Below are positions 10,701-21,718 of a stretch of 64,000 nt of DNA, piece after piece. The notes under the pieces were generated by a model. It ran no database searches. It was given only the letters and a program-made list of their open reading frames with translations, and was not told the DNA's origin. The first letter of the stretch is position 1, and every line of letters begins with the position of its first letter. This DNA comes from Mastigamoeba balamuthi (taxonomy: Eukaryota; Evosea; Mastigamoebida; Mastigamoebidae): NCBI GenBank assembly GCA_902651635.1, contig CACRSC010000017.1, forward strand, positions 95,066-159,065, given 5' to 3'. A program made the position numbers and the translations under genes.

Positions 10701-11694
10701 AGATTGTCAACCTGTCTCTCTCGGACGCCTTCCCGGTCGCCAGGCAGCTGTGCCTGATCTACCAGCGCCAGCCTGGTACGCATTCCCGCTTTCACAAGCT
10801 GCCTCTTACGTGTACTGCACAGCTGTCATCCTCCGAGTTCTGGAGTTCTACTCGGCCGTGTTCGACTCTTTCGGAGCGCTGCTCGGCGGCTCCTACGTGC
10901 AGGAGGTCGTCGGCTATCTCGTCCAGCTGGTCGGCGAGGACGTTCAGAACACTCTCAACGCGCGCAACCGCCCGGCGACCGAGGCGGTGAGCAGGCTGCT
11001 CGACATTCTGAGGACCATCTCGAGGGAGACCAACGTCTTTGTTCCGCTGCTGCCTGGGTCGCTGTGGTTCGCGCTGGAGAGGGTGTACCCGTCACTGCAG
11101 CAGCAGGACCCGCCCGAGATCACGGTGTTCCGCTCGCTCGTCCGCATGGTGCACTCGCTGCTGATGCACCACTGGCGCGAGTTCGTCCCCACGCACCTGC
11201 CCGGGCAGCCCGTGTCGCAGCCCAAGTACCCCGACGCGTTCGGGCCGGCGTCGAGCGTTTTGATCCGCGCGCTGCAGTACACGGACATCAACCTGTTCAA
11301 GGACGCGCTCGAGGCGCTGGAGAAGCTGAACGCGAAGCACTACCTGTACACGCGCGAGCAGTTCGCGCAGTCGGGCGCCCTGATGTCGCTCGCTCGCGCG
11401 CTGACGACGGCGCTGTTTGCCCGAACCCACAACCTGCTGCGCGACGACCTGATCAGCTCTCTGCACAGCGTCGCGTCGGTCAACTGGGACTTCTTCCGCG
11501 TGCAGTTCATGCCCTCGTTCTTCACGCAGGCGGGGATGAACGAGCAGCAGCGCGCGGCCCTGCTGTCGTTGTTCGTCGCCGAGACGGACCAGCACTCCTT
11601 CGCGGCAAGCATGAACCGCCTCGTAAACGACTTTGCTTATTACCAGCGCGCGAACAACTCGGCGTTCGCAGCTGCCACTCCGCCTGGCTGCTGA
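7771..11694 (+). CDS. XPO6: Exportin-6 (nuclear export receptor for actin-profilin)
   Basis: Importin-beta-family receptor that carries actin-profilin out of the nucleus with Ran-GTP, by family. Multi-exon gene of very roughly 1,050-1,100 residues; clear junctions include introns at 7847-7935, 8015-8109, 8584-8647, about 10129-10356, 10426-10468 and about 10575-10619. The order of conserved blocks follows animal XPO6 from end to end: FPVVEFL near 9220, then the C-terminal RLVNDFAYY segment shared almost exactly with human XPO6 (RLVNDLRYY). Intron 10426-10468 is a 43-nt GC-AG intron kept in frame. The junction between about 8230 and 8340 is unclear: the frame changes there and no canonical donor in the right phase is evident, so an unusual intron or a one-base sequence error is possible. 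Start: MAELSSLLQ, in a good context for helix 1 of the family. Convergent with adenosine kinase (183 bp between stops). Confidence 0.9.
10426..10468 (+). other. GC-AG intron in exportin-6
   Basis: Donor gcaagt and acceptor ttgcag bracket 43 nt. Splicing here joins two phase-0 exons (10357-10425 and 10469 onward) that both match the exportin-6 reading frame; no GT donor nearby does. Confidence 0.75.
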
Positions 11695-11877
11695 ACAGAA
11701 GAGGACACCCCCCGAGACACAAATTTTAGAAATAGAATTTTCCCCCGCTGTCTTGTCAGTTAGTTTCAAGGCTCACTCGCCTTTTGTTTGTTCTTGTGTT
11801 CTTGGGCTCTTGGGAGAAAAAAAGCGTCAGATGACAGAGAGTCCACTTGGCACTGTCATGGTGTTGCCGGTGCTGGT

Positions 11878-13135
11878 TTAGAAGGTGAACTTGGGCAGGC
11901 CAGAGAACTTGCAGCTCGCGTGGCGCAGGCACTGCCCGGCGCAGTAGTTGCCGGCGGCCATGCACTTGGCGATGTCGCTGCCGTTGCCCTTGATCATGGC
12001 GGCGAGGAACCCGCCGACGAAGCTGTCGCCGGCGCCGTTGGTGTCGACAATCTCGGACCTGGGGATGTCCTCGGGCTCGTGGGTGGTGACCGCGCCGTCC
12101 CTGCACGCCACGGCGGCGCGGGGCCCGTTGGTGATGACGACCGTGCGGTGGATCGAGGGCGCGGCGGTCTTGAACGCGGCGAGCGCGCGGGCAATGGCGG
12201 GCAGGTCGTCGGCGGCGACGCCCAGGCGCGGCGCGATGGTGGCGGCCTCGGTCTCGTTGCAGAAGACGTGGGTCACGTAGGGCAGGACCTGCTCCATGCG
12301 CTCCCAGAAGAACTGCATCAGGAAGGGCGCCGACAGGTTGAACAGGAACGACTTGCCCTCGGCGATCGCGCGCTTGCCGAGGTCGAGCAGGGGCTCGATC
12401 GTCACGGTGATGAAGTAGCCCTCGGCGTAGTAGAGCTTCGCGCCGGCGACGACGTCCTGGACCGCCTGCGTGGTGCGCATGTGGACGGGGTCGTAGCAGT
12501 TGGCCGCGCCGAGGTACGTGACCAGCGTGCGCTCCTTCTCGGTGACCAGCACGGCGCACTTGCCGGTGTCCGCCTTGTCCGTCTCGAGGAACAGCTGGCG
12601 CACGCCGGCCTCGGCGACGGCCTTCTTCAGCGTCGCCGCCGCGGGGTCGCGGCCGACGCAGCCCACAAACGCCGTCGCGCCGGGCTCCTGCAGCATCCAC
12701 TGCGAGAGGGCGAATGCGGGGGCGCTCGTCAGTCGCTATGCGCGTCTGGGCTTGCACGCGGCACTGACCTGGGCGGCGCGGGTCGCGTTCATCGAGGACC
12801 CGCCCGGGATGTACTGAACGTCGTCCGCCTTGACGGCCTCGCCGTAGCTGAATCACCAACGTGAGAAAAACCCCAGTAAGCCCCGCGCAGAACACTCACA
12901 TGGGCATGTGCTTATCCTCGGCGAGGATGGCGTCGCCAGCCTTCAGGCCGTACCTGCGAGAGCACCCGTAAGTCGAGAACCAGCGCTGCTGGATGGAAGG
13001 CAGGCGCGGGCTGCCTGGGCTGGGCAGACGGGGGGCAGCGCACTGGGCGAGGAAGCCGCGGGGGACGTTGACGGTGATGTCGAGCAGCGGGTTGCCGATG
13101 CCGAGCAGGACGGGGGTGGCGTGGGTGGCGGCCAT
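11878..13135 (-). CDS. ADK: Adenosine kinase
   Basis: Phosphorylates adenosine to AMP with ATP (purine salvage, cytosol). Four exons: 13135-13044, 12953-12900, 12847-12769 and 12699-11878, with introns of 90, 52 and 69 nt, giving 348 residues (human 345-362). It is a PfkB-family sugar kinase with GNPLLD and AEDKH near the N-terminus, the GGSSMNAT substrate loop, NLSAPF, CNETEA, and the DTNGAGDSF anion-hole/catalytic motif at about residues 294-302 (catalytic base Asp300). Motif spacing matches animal ADK, so the enzyme should be active. The start at MAATHATP is the only Met in frame before GIGNPLLD. Shares a 675-bp intergenic region with the divergent serine acetyltransferase gene. Confidence 0.95.
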
Positions 13136-13810
13136 TTCAGAGGCGAGTGCAGGGGGGTGTGTCCGGGCGTTTGACTTGCTGAACAACAAAGCGCTCACGC
13201 GCGGCGATGATGTCACGCAAGATGCCGTCAGCTCGATTATATCTGGAGAGATACCTCCAGGCCTCTCGCACCTGGCGCATCGTGTTGCGAGACGGCCGCA
13301 CCTCATTCCGTCGCTGAATGCAGGGACCGTGGAGGGTCCCTGCCATATGGAGTGACGACAATCGTGGATGCCGCACTTGCTGCTCGAACTGGGAAAGATA
13401 AGCGATTCGAGCTGCACTGTCACCAGGGGTCAACGCAGCACTACCAACATCCACAGAACCCACATCACCGGGCGCTGTCGATCTCGTTCCAGGCTAACGA
13501 GTTCCCACAGTGCGGCCGGGCCGGGTCTGTTCACTGGGCCGCAGACCAGCCAGCACAAGGGCAGCACTTGTCGGTTGGTTCCGTTATTTGAAATCCCTTA
13601 CCACAAATCTCCTGAACGAACGACATCGTCTTTGGCAGAATCGCTCTTCACCTCCTTCGCTTTTCCAACGCGTTCTGACGTGTCTTCCTCTCTCGACTTC
13701 CAACCGCTGACCACCGCCCCCGTCACCAACGAGATTGTGCAAATCGTCACCAGAAATAAGCGCTCCACACTTTTTTCTCGCCACACAGCAGCGTCCTCTT
13801 AGCACCGGAG
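13136..13810. other. Intergenic region between divergent ADK and serine acetyltransferase genes
   Basis: It presumably holds both promoters. A GATTATATCTGG-like element lies near 13235. A perfect 9-bp stem with a 6-nt loop (GCAGGGACC/GGTCCCTGC) occupies 13320-13343. Short open frames on both strands show no recognisable protein. The second half is pyrimidine-rich. Confidence 0.5.
13320..13343. repeat. Perfect inverted repeat (possible hairpin)
   Basis: Nine-base arms GCAGGGACC and GGTCCCTGC flank the loop GTGGAG. It lies roughly mid-way between two divergent start codons and is outside any gene. It could be a protein-binding palindrome or an RNA hairpin; nothing further supports either. Confidence 0.5.
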
Positions 13811-15342
13811 ATGACGATGCCCGAAGCAGACCTCGTACACTCGTGCGAGCACGTGCTGAAGGAGGCCGCCGACGCGCTGCTCGAGTCGTACGCGCAGGAC
13901 AGCCCCATGTTCCTGCGCAGCGAGTCGATCGCGTTCCCCCCGCGCCACTGCTTCGACGAGGCCGCCCTGCTCTCGCAGATCTTCTTCCCGCGCTACTTCA
14001 ACTGCCCGCAGATCGCGCACCCCGTCAACAAGGGCCTGCTCGTCGAGAAGCTCGGCGAGCTCTCGACGTTTTTGTACGCAGCCCGCGGGGGTTCTCACAA
14101 TTCAATGCGCCTGCTTGGCTGCTGCTCGGGCGAGAGAGATATCCTCGACGTCATTAATAGATCTTTCTACTGGGGAAGTGCCTGGGCACATTCCTACCAC
14201 GGCGACTGGGGAGCTCTTTGTTCGGGGGCCCTCCCACACTCGCAGCGCATGCCCGCCTGCGCGGCATCCTCCTCCGTATGTTGCCGTGCCGTTGCTCCAG
14301 TGACTTGGAACTGTCTCCCTCTGTGCAGTATAAAACAGTTACTGACATGAATAAGCAGACAGACAGTACAGACAGGCGGCACATATGCACATGCAACACA
14401 CAACTGACTCTGAGGGGCTGTTGCAGCTACAAGGGCGTGAGGCCGTACGTCACGGAGCGCGACTCTGTGTGCGCGAGCATCAGGACCGTGATGTCCAAGT
14501 TCGCTGTCATACGCGAGCGCCTGAAGAAGGACGTGCACGCGGCCTACGTGGGCGACCCCGCGTGCAACTCGTACGTGGAGATCATCCGCTGCTACCCGGG
14601 CATGCTGGCCATCATGGTCCAGAGGGTCGCCCACGAGCTGTTCCTCGTCGGCGCCAAGGTCTACGCCCGCGAGCTCACCGAGCTCGTCCACCGCTACACG
14701 GGCACTGACATCCACCCCGGGGCCACCATCGGCGACGTGCGTACACCATTTCAATTGAGCCGAATTGCCAATTCAATGTTCCAGTCAATTTTGAAGTGCT
14801 ACTCCCTCATAGCCCGCACATGAGCTCCAACTCACGGCAATCTGTTGTGAGCGCAGTTCTTCTTCATCGACCACGCGACGGGCACTGTCATAGGAGAGAC
14901 GGCAGAGCTGGGCGACTGGTGCAGGCTTTACCAGAACGTCACCATCGGCGCTCTGCACTTCCAGCAGGACAGCACCGGCGTGCTCAAGAAGGGCTACAAG
15001 CGCCACCCCACCATCGGCTCCAACTGCGTCATCGGCTCAGGAGCCAAAGTCCTCGGTGAGCCCGGCACCATTGCTCTGCGTGCATCGCTGACGTCGGCTC
15101 CCAACACCGCAGGAAATATCAAGATCGGGTCGCACGTGAGCATCGGGGCCAACAGCTGGGTGCAGGAGGACATCCCCGACTGCACGGCAGTGTTCATACA
15201 CGAGCACCCGCAGCAGGTGCGCAAGCAGAAGATGCCGGCGGTCAGCCCACCGCCAGAATACGACCTCACCACGATGATGCAAGACCCGCTCGTCGCCGGA
15301 GGCCGCCTCACGCCCAGCGGCGTCGCTCCCCCCGCGAAATAG
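13811..15342 (+). CDS. Serine O-acetyltransferase
   Basis: Makes O-acetylserine from serine and acetyl-CoA, the first step of cysteine synthesis. Four exons: 13811-14073, 14427-14736, 14857-15055, 15113-15342 (introns of 353, 120 and 57 nt), 333 residues. After an alpha-helical N-terminal SATase domain come the left-handed beta-helix hexapeptide repeats: DIHPGATIG, then FFIDHATG and VIGETAELG, which carry the catalytic Asp-His pair (IDHATG), and [11 protein letters not shown] plus [11 protein letters not shown] toward the end. The overall type is the longer bacterial/plant-like enzyme also found in anaerobic amoebae. No cysteine synthase gene is in the window. The first intron is long for this locus. 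The proline-rich tail after the helix is weakly conserved in the family. Confidence 0.94.
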
Positions 15343-15682
15343 CTTAACCGAGGAGGCACAGTCGCGCTCCCGCAGCGGAGCGTCGTCCAATCAGTCCCTT
15401 TGCCAACGACCGTACATTGACACATATGCACCGCCAGAAAAATGGAATACAAAATGCACAAAACCGAGACGTCTCTGCGCCGAGGAAAAGCGGTGCTGCG
15501 AGGACAAAAGCACACGTGTCCCCCCTCCCTCGTGGACGGGAATGCGTGGGCACACCACCAGTCGCAGTTGGCGCCGCGCATCGCAATGCCGCGCTCCCGG
15601 CGCGGCGCGATGACGCGGGGAGAGAGCAAGTGTATACTTGAGTCCTAGTCTTACATACGTGTGCCCTGGTGAGTGTGCATAG
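15343..15682. other. Intergenic region between convergent genes
   Basis: Lies between the stop codons of serine acetyltransferase and the charged 146-residue protein. It should contain both polyadenylation regions. No further feature is seen. Confidence 0.4.
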
Positions 15683-16123
15683 TCACGGGTAGCCCATCGA
15701 CTGCGCCCTCTGGCGCCTCGCGGGAGCCATGGGGTCGAACGTCTGCTTGGACGAGTGCACGAGGTCCTTCTCCCACTCGGGGTGAGCCGCGTTGAACACG
15801 AGCGACACCCGCCAGTCGGCCTTGCGCGTGGGCAGCGCCACCACGTGCAGGTCCCACCCGTTCTCGCGCTTGGAGTACTCCTCGGCCATCTGGCGGTCCT
15901 CCTCCAGCCGCGCCTGCCTGCGCTCGTGCTCGCTGCGCAGCCACTCGCGCTGCTGGTTGTCGCGGGAGCGCTCCGACTCGGTCTTGCGCTGCAGCCACGA
16001 GTCGAAGTCGTCGTGGCGCTGCGGAGTCCGCGGCATCGACGAGGGGGTTGAGGAGCGGCTGTTATCACGCGAGCGGGTGGGCTGTGCACTGTTGGGGGCG
16101 GTCGAGCTGCGCTGGATGCTCAT
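15683..16123 (-). CDS. Small charged coiled-coil protein, unknown function
   Basis: Single-exon open frame of 146 residues with the GC-rich codon use of neighbouring genes. The N-terminal 35 residues are Ser/Pro/Thr/Arg-rich and look disordered. Residues about 40-90 are dense in Glu/Arg/Gln and likely form a long helix. The C-terminal part (LHVVALPTRKADW...) looks folded. I recognise no family. It is convergent with serine acetyltransferase. Confidence 0.55.
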   Translation of the reverse strand: MSIQRSSTAPNSAQPTRSRDNSRSSTPSSMPRTPQRHDDFDSWLQRKTESERSRDNQQREWLRSEHERRQARLEEDRQMAEEYSKRENGWDLHVVALPTRKADWRVSLVFNAAHPEWEKDLVHSSKQTFDPMAPARRQRAQSMGYP

Positions 16124-16391
16124 TGAGGGCGGGTGAATGATCAGCGAATGCGAGTGTGAGTGTGCGGTTCCGCGATAAAGTTGTGCGATAGCTATTTTTG
16201 GGGTATCGCTCGTTTCTCCGCCGATGTTGATTCGATGTCTCTGTCGAGTGAATCCCTTTGCTGACGCAATATGCTCATAGTAATGAAATAGTATGCACGG
16301 TTATGAGGCATTCATTTTCCTTATACAGTGAGCTGAATCGTTGTTGTTTGTCCTCCGCCGGCTTGCGGCGAGTGCACAGGGTAGTCGAGAC

Positions 16392-19102
16392 TCACAGGTG
16401 AGAGCTCTTCGGAATGGGCACAACCTGAGTGAGGTCTGCAGTGTCCGAAGACCGTGTGCCTGTCCGCGAGGAGCCCGTGGTCGTTGCTCCTGATGAAGGC
16501 ACACGTACGACTGGAGCCGAACCACTCAAATGTGGGTCATTTTCAGAGCCCATTGCTGGATCAGCAAGCTGAGGGACAGCCAGAGTTGGGTGACCAGAGG
16601 AGTCGCTACTGCCTGTGAGCTGCTGACTCGGGCTGCTAAGGAAAACAACGCCGTCTGTGCCCACGACGGAACCAAACTGAGTCGGCGCGACTGCAAATTG
16701 TCCCATTGGTGGCTCTGCTGGAAGGGAGTCATCCACAACAGAGAAATGCGGAGTGTTGATGCTGCTTTCCACAGGAAGATTAAGTTTTCTGGGCCCGTTC
16801 ATCATCTTCTTCCTGTGTATTTGTAAGTTTGAGAAGTCAGTTGACACTCGTACGCATAAACGAGTGCAACAATAATGGCAACCAAGAGGAAGAGTCCTGC
16901 AATGCTACCGAGGGTGCTGCCAATCACTATCTTCCTCTTATCCATTCTCGACTCCTTTGGCACGATAACGCAGCCTACAGACAACGGATTCGAGGGGGCA
17001 TAGCCCGAGGAGCACATACAGTTATTATCACATCCAAGTCCACCATCACAACTTTCGTTTTGATCACGGTCAAGAACATCGTTTCCGCAGCCTTAGACTG
17101 TATGTAAGCAATAGTAGTTAAGTAGTCAATAGCTCTGACCAGAGCAATAGGGCCGCGGAAGAGAATAATATGCGTATGGAGTGATACATGAGCAGTTGTA
17201 GCATAATGCCCCTCCATCGCACTGCTCATCTCCTGAAACGATGCTATCACCACATTCTGGGAACCATCAGTGCTTGTGAATTTGGATTATGAGAATACGG
17301 GATTGGCAATCAGCAGAGAGTGGAATCGTGGAATGATAGCCATGAAGACATGAACAGTTGAAGCAATTCTTGCCACCATCGCATTGCTCTTCAAGACCAT
17401 TCTTTCTTTCAACAACACCGTTCCCACATCCTGTGTAACATTTCTTTAGTGCATAGCTGACAAATTCCTGCCCACCTCTTGGAACACATAATCCACCTCT
17501 ACTGCACACTTTCGTCGAGTTGACTCCACAATTGTGAAGCGTCTGCGAGTCATCATTGCAATCTGGATCATAGGCACCACACTCACAATCACATCCATCT
17601 TGTGCATTATACCACGTGAAATCGCATTTCCAATCGTGAGGAACTGCATCAGAGTAAGCGAAAATGTCCATGTTTGCTATGCACCGAGGCAAGCATCATT
17701 GATGCACAGGAAGTTACCAGGACAACTTGTGTTCAGAGACAAATCGTAGCAGTCCGGATCAGTAGTTCCACAACCACAGTTGCATATATTACCGTCGTTG
17801 TAAAGAGCTGGATCACACCTCCATGCATCTATTAAAAGTATCAGACACAGATCTCCTGAGATGATGGTGAACTGACCTCGACACACCAGGCCAATGGTAC
17901 TCATCATACACTGAGGTTTGACATACATGTCCGACTCGCACACATCGGCCTTTGCGCTGGGATCCAGGCAGTCTGGATCAATCACAGACCCGCACTCACA
18001 CTGGCAGCCATCGTATTGCCAGTAATTCGATGAATTGCACAGTCCATATTCATCCCAATCCAGTGCTGTAGAGGAGTTAGTTGAGGGAATTCTCTGGTTG
18101 TATACCAACACATCGCCCGAGCTGATCGCATACACGACCTTGGCCACAATTGGATGTGAAGTCGGTGAGGCAATCGACATCGCCTGCACCACAGCCGCAG
18201 TCGCACTTGCTGTCGTTGTACATTCGTTTGTCGCAATTCCACCCTGGAGGTACTCCCGCTGCCGATATACAAATCAGCGCGTCATTCAGCTACCAGAATC
18301 GAAGGTACCGTGTGGCCGACCCCGAGCACGAATGGTCCAAGCGTCTCGATGTGTTCTTCCCTCCCAGTACTGGTTGAACTCGAGGTTGTAGTGCCACAGA
18401 ACTCTCGGCATGGCGACGCCGAGAATGTCGACTGGCGTGCAAGACCAGAATCTAACTCCAATGAACACTCCCTGCTCCCATGCGACTGCCACGGTGCAAC
18501 AACAGGTGAGAGGCCAGAAATCGATTATTCCTCACCGAGGTTGGAGTCGCTGACGTCAACACAAGTCCAAGTCGGGACAATGCTGCTGGTGTTCCTCCGG
18601 ACCGCCGTGGGCGCTCGCGGGGTGTGCACGACACGCTTCTCGAACGTGGCGTAGGCACTACGCTCTCCTGGGTACAGCATGTCCCCGCCGGTGAATACTG
18701 TCACGGGATACAGAGACACTGCGCCCTGCAGCACAGCCTCTCTCGGTAGCGACGGGTCCGCGCTGCCGCGGGGCAGTCTGACAGCGAAGCACACGCTCGT
18801 GTACTTCCAGGGGACACGGGGCGGCGTGAACAGCTGCGCCACGTTTGCCGAGTACATGGTTGCTTGGGGTGGGGGTGTGGGAACGGTCCGAGACAGGGAA
18901 CAAACAGGGGGTGCGTACAGGTGCAGATGTGCTGTGAGGAGTCGTCCTGGAGCCACGACGAGCCCACGTAGTCGGTGCCGTAGTCGTAGCGCTCGCACTC
19001 GCGCCCAGAGCACTCCTCGGGATTGGTGTCGGAGGCGAGAACGGGCACTGTAAGAAGTGCGACAAGAACGAGAAGGGGGTCAAGTCCTCGGTTGTTCATC
19101 AT
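16392..19102 (-). CDS. Single-pass membrane protein with cysteine-rich repeats
   Basis: Putative cell-surface protein. The start at 19102 gives a signal peptide (PLLVLVALLTVPVLAS). A folded N-terminal region of about 250 residues (19000-18290) of unknown family follows. Then come about four repeats with the core CxCG..DPDC (near 18200, 18000, 17790 and 17590) and three repeats of the type CGNGVVE...EQCDGG..C..CSC (near 17420, 17230 and 17060), which resemble DUF4215-like modules. A transmembrane helix lies near 16930-16850 (IAGLFLLVAIIVALVY). It is followed by basic residues and a Ser/Pro/Thr-rich cytoplasmic tail of about 140 residues. Roughly ten introns of about 40-60 nt separate the modules; several repeat boundaries coincide with introns. 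Exon joins in the repeat region are partly inferred. Confidence 0.7.
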
Positions 19103-19526
19103 AGAGCAGAAATGGCGGCACAAGTGCACAGAAATCTTGATTGTTCTGCCTGAGGAGGTGCACGAATGGTACACCGCATCTTCTCAAGGCTTTCCTCGGG
19201 GACTGTGCACAACAGAACCAACTGGTAGCAGCAACCAGTCGAGTCACCAGCTCGAGACTTCACTAGTGCACCTCGTCCCCTGTGAGTTTGGTTATCAGTC
19301 CTAGTGTTTGCGGAGCACAAACTAGTCGCCCCGGGTACCGCAACATCATGTGATGAAGTTGATTGCGGTACCAGCATGGTGATGGGCCGCTGGCGACATT
19401 GAGCCGCTCTGAGATACCTGCCCCAAAAATAGGCACACTAGGATCGATCAACGCGGGGTCATTTTCCTTCGCAACACCCGCACTAACCCCACGAGCTCCC
19501 CGGAGAACACACATCCCCAACGCCAG
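19103..19526. other. Divergent promoter region
   Basis: Lies between the start of the cysteine-rich membrane protein and that of BBS4. Composition is less GC-rich than the genes. No gene or RNA is recognised. Confidence 0.4.
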
Positions 19527-21641
19527 ATGGCAGACTCAGCAGCAGCCGCACTCGAGGCCAAGGAGCTCAAGCGCGAGCGCCAGCAGTCGCGGGTGCGCAC
19601 CCCGGGCAAGCGCCCGCCCGTGGGAGGCGTCTCGTCGACTTCGGGGGCTCAGGGCCAGGGCCCCGACCAGCCCCCGCAGTCCCTGTCCCCCAAGCCCGAC
19701 CAGCAGCAGCAGCAGCGGGCGGAGGCAGCCCCCCAGGCAGCCGAGGCAGCCCAGGCGACGACGGTGCCGCAGAGCGTGACCGAGGAGAAGACAGAGGAGA
19801 CGACTGAGGACGACGCGAGCAGAGAGAAGAGGAACTGGCAGCTGCACATGCTCTACACAAAGAAGGACTTCAGGGCGTGCACGGCGATGGCGGACACGCA
19901 GCTCCAGGAGCACCCCAAATGCGAGTACGCGCTGTACATCAAAGGCAAGTAGTGCACGGGGCAGAAGTCGGGTGTGTTTATGCTGTCCGGTTGCTCACGA
20001 GTCCGAACGCCTGCAGCACTGATGAAGAGGCACTTGGGGGAGATTGTGGAGTCGCTGAGGCTCTTTGAGCAGTGCTTCTCGATCAACCCCTGCGCCAACA
20101 ACATCAAGCAGATCGCCCGCTCCTAGTGCGTCACTGCGTTCGGGGTTTTGTCGTATACAGTGCACTAATTACTCCATACAAATGTGGGGTCTCAGCTTCC
20201 TGCTTGGCAAGCACAAGACAGCCATCACAGCATTCGAGAAGGCAGAGCGGCTCGAGGCAGAGGACTGGGTACAAAAGAGAGCGAAAGCGCGCCCCGGCTC
20301 ACTTTCGGATACCCACAGGAAACGTGGCACAACAAGGGGCTTTGTTACATGTACCTCAAGGACGCAGAGATGGCTGCCGAGTGCTTCAGGAAGGCCAATA
20401 CGTTCTCGCGCCACGACTGCACGTACATGCAACTCGGACGGTTGTACATCTCGCAGGAGAACTACAAACTCGCGATTGACGTCTTCCTCGAGGCCCTCGA
20501 GTTCAGCCCAGGTCCTCCAGCAGGTCTCAGTTAACAGCGCTCACGATTATGTTCAGAGAACCCCGACATCCTGACGACCCTCGGACTGCTCTACCTGCGG
20601 ACGGGAGAGAACTACAGAGCGTTTGACTACTTCGGAAACGCTCTGACGCAGGACCCCACAAATCCCAAGACCATTCTGGCAGCCGGCTCGATCATCCAGG
20701 ACCACAGCGAGGTCGAGGTGGCCCTCATCAAGTACAGGATCGCCGCTGTCCAGACCCCGCACTCGGCCCAGCTGTGGAACAACATCGGGATGTGCTTCTT
20801 CAGCAAGCAGAAATACGTTGCCGTGCGCCTCCTCGAGTGGGTCCTGGGCGTCCTCTGACAAGCCACCACCAGGCCATCGCCTCGCTGAAGAAGGCCCTGT
20901 ACTATGCCCCGTTCGAGTGGATCATCTCGTACAACCTCGGCCTCGTCCACCTGCACACGGGCCAATACGCCTCTGCCTTCCATTTCTTCAGCGCCGCCAT
21001 CAACCTCAAGCCAGACTTCCCGATCACGTACATGCACCTCGCGATCACTCTGAGCCGCCTCGGAGACTACCGCAACGCCTGCACTGCCTACGACAAGGCC
21101 CTCGAGATCTATAAGTACGATCGGATGCAATAACTCAATTCCTCACATTACCCTCGCCCAAAGCGACCCCCTGGTCCGCCTCAACTACGCGATACTTCAC
21201 TACACCTACGGGGAGATGCAGGCGGCGCGCTCCCATTTCAACGAGTTCGAGCGCCAGTACTCGACCCTCGATGAGGAGGCGCGCACGGCAGACTACGCTG
21301 TCGTCGAGCAGCGCTCCCTGCTCGTCGCTGCTCTGTTCCCCGACGCCGCCCACGCTGCCCCGCTGCCGGCTGCGCCGAAGTCGCAGGGAGTGCCCTCTGG
21401 TGCTGCGCTCATGTCTGCTGTGACTGGGGTCGGTGTCGCGGGGGCCCGCTTGCAGGCTGCCAACCAGGTCCCCATGGCGCAGGCGCGCCAGGGATCGCCC
21501 GCTGGCGGGCAGTCTGCTCGCGGCGCCCCAGGATCGCCCGCAAGGGTGTCGGGCTCTCCCGCCTCGCCAAGCGGCAGGCCACAGTCCTCCGCAGCCTCGC
21601 CAAACGGCAGGCCGCAGTCATCCGCAGAAAAGAAACGCTGA
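19527..21641 (+). CDS. BBS4: BBSome subunit BBS4 (TPR protein)
   Basis: Component of the BBSome, the coat complex that moves membrane proteins in cilia. Seven exons (19527-19944, 20017-20125, 20196-20268, 20319-20511, 20557-20822, 20873-21114, 21164-21641) give 592 residues. After a disordered Gln/Pro/Ala-rich N-terminus of about 95 residues, the TPR solenoid matches human BBS4 block by block: [60 protein letters not shown] and PLVRLNYA. The C-terminal 110 residues are low complexity (Pro/Ser/Ala). Intron 1 (19945-20016) uses a GC donor. Presence of BBS4 implies the organism builds a flagellum. Tail-to-tail with the MBD protein, 77 bp apart. Confidence 0.96.
19945..20016 (+). other. GC-AG intron in BBS4
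   Basis: Donor gcaagt, acceptor ctgcag, 72 nt. Removing exactly this segment restores the conserved junction reading YIKALMK (human YVQALIF). The GT two bases further on gives the wrong frame. Confidence 0.8.
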
Positions 21642-21718
21642 AGAGCAGATGCCCCGTGGCCTGAGCTCGACGTGAAAACAATTAACAAACCTGTGTTCGT
21701 TCTAAGGCGGGCCGTTAC

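Noticed and set aside
13811-15342. Recent bacterial transfer of serine acetyltransferase
   Set aside because: Three ordinary introns and host-like composition argue against a recent event; an old transfer cannot be judged by eye.
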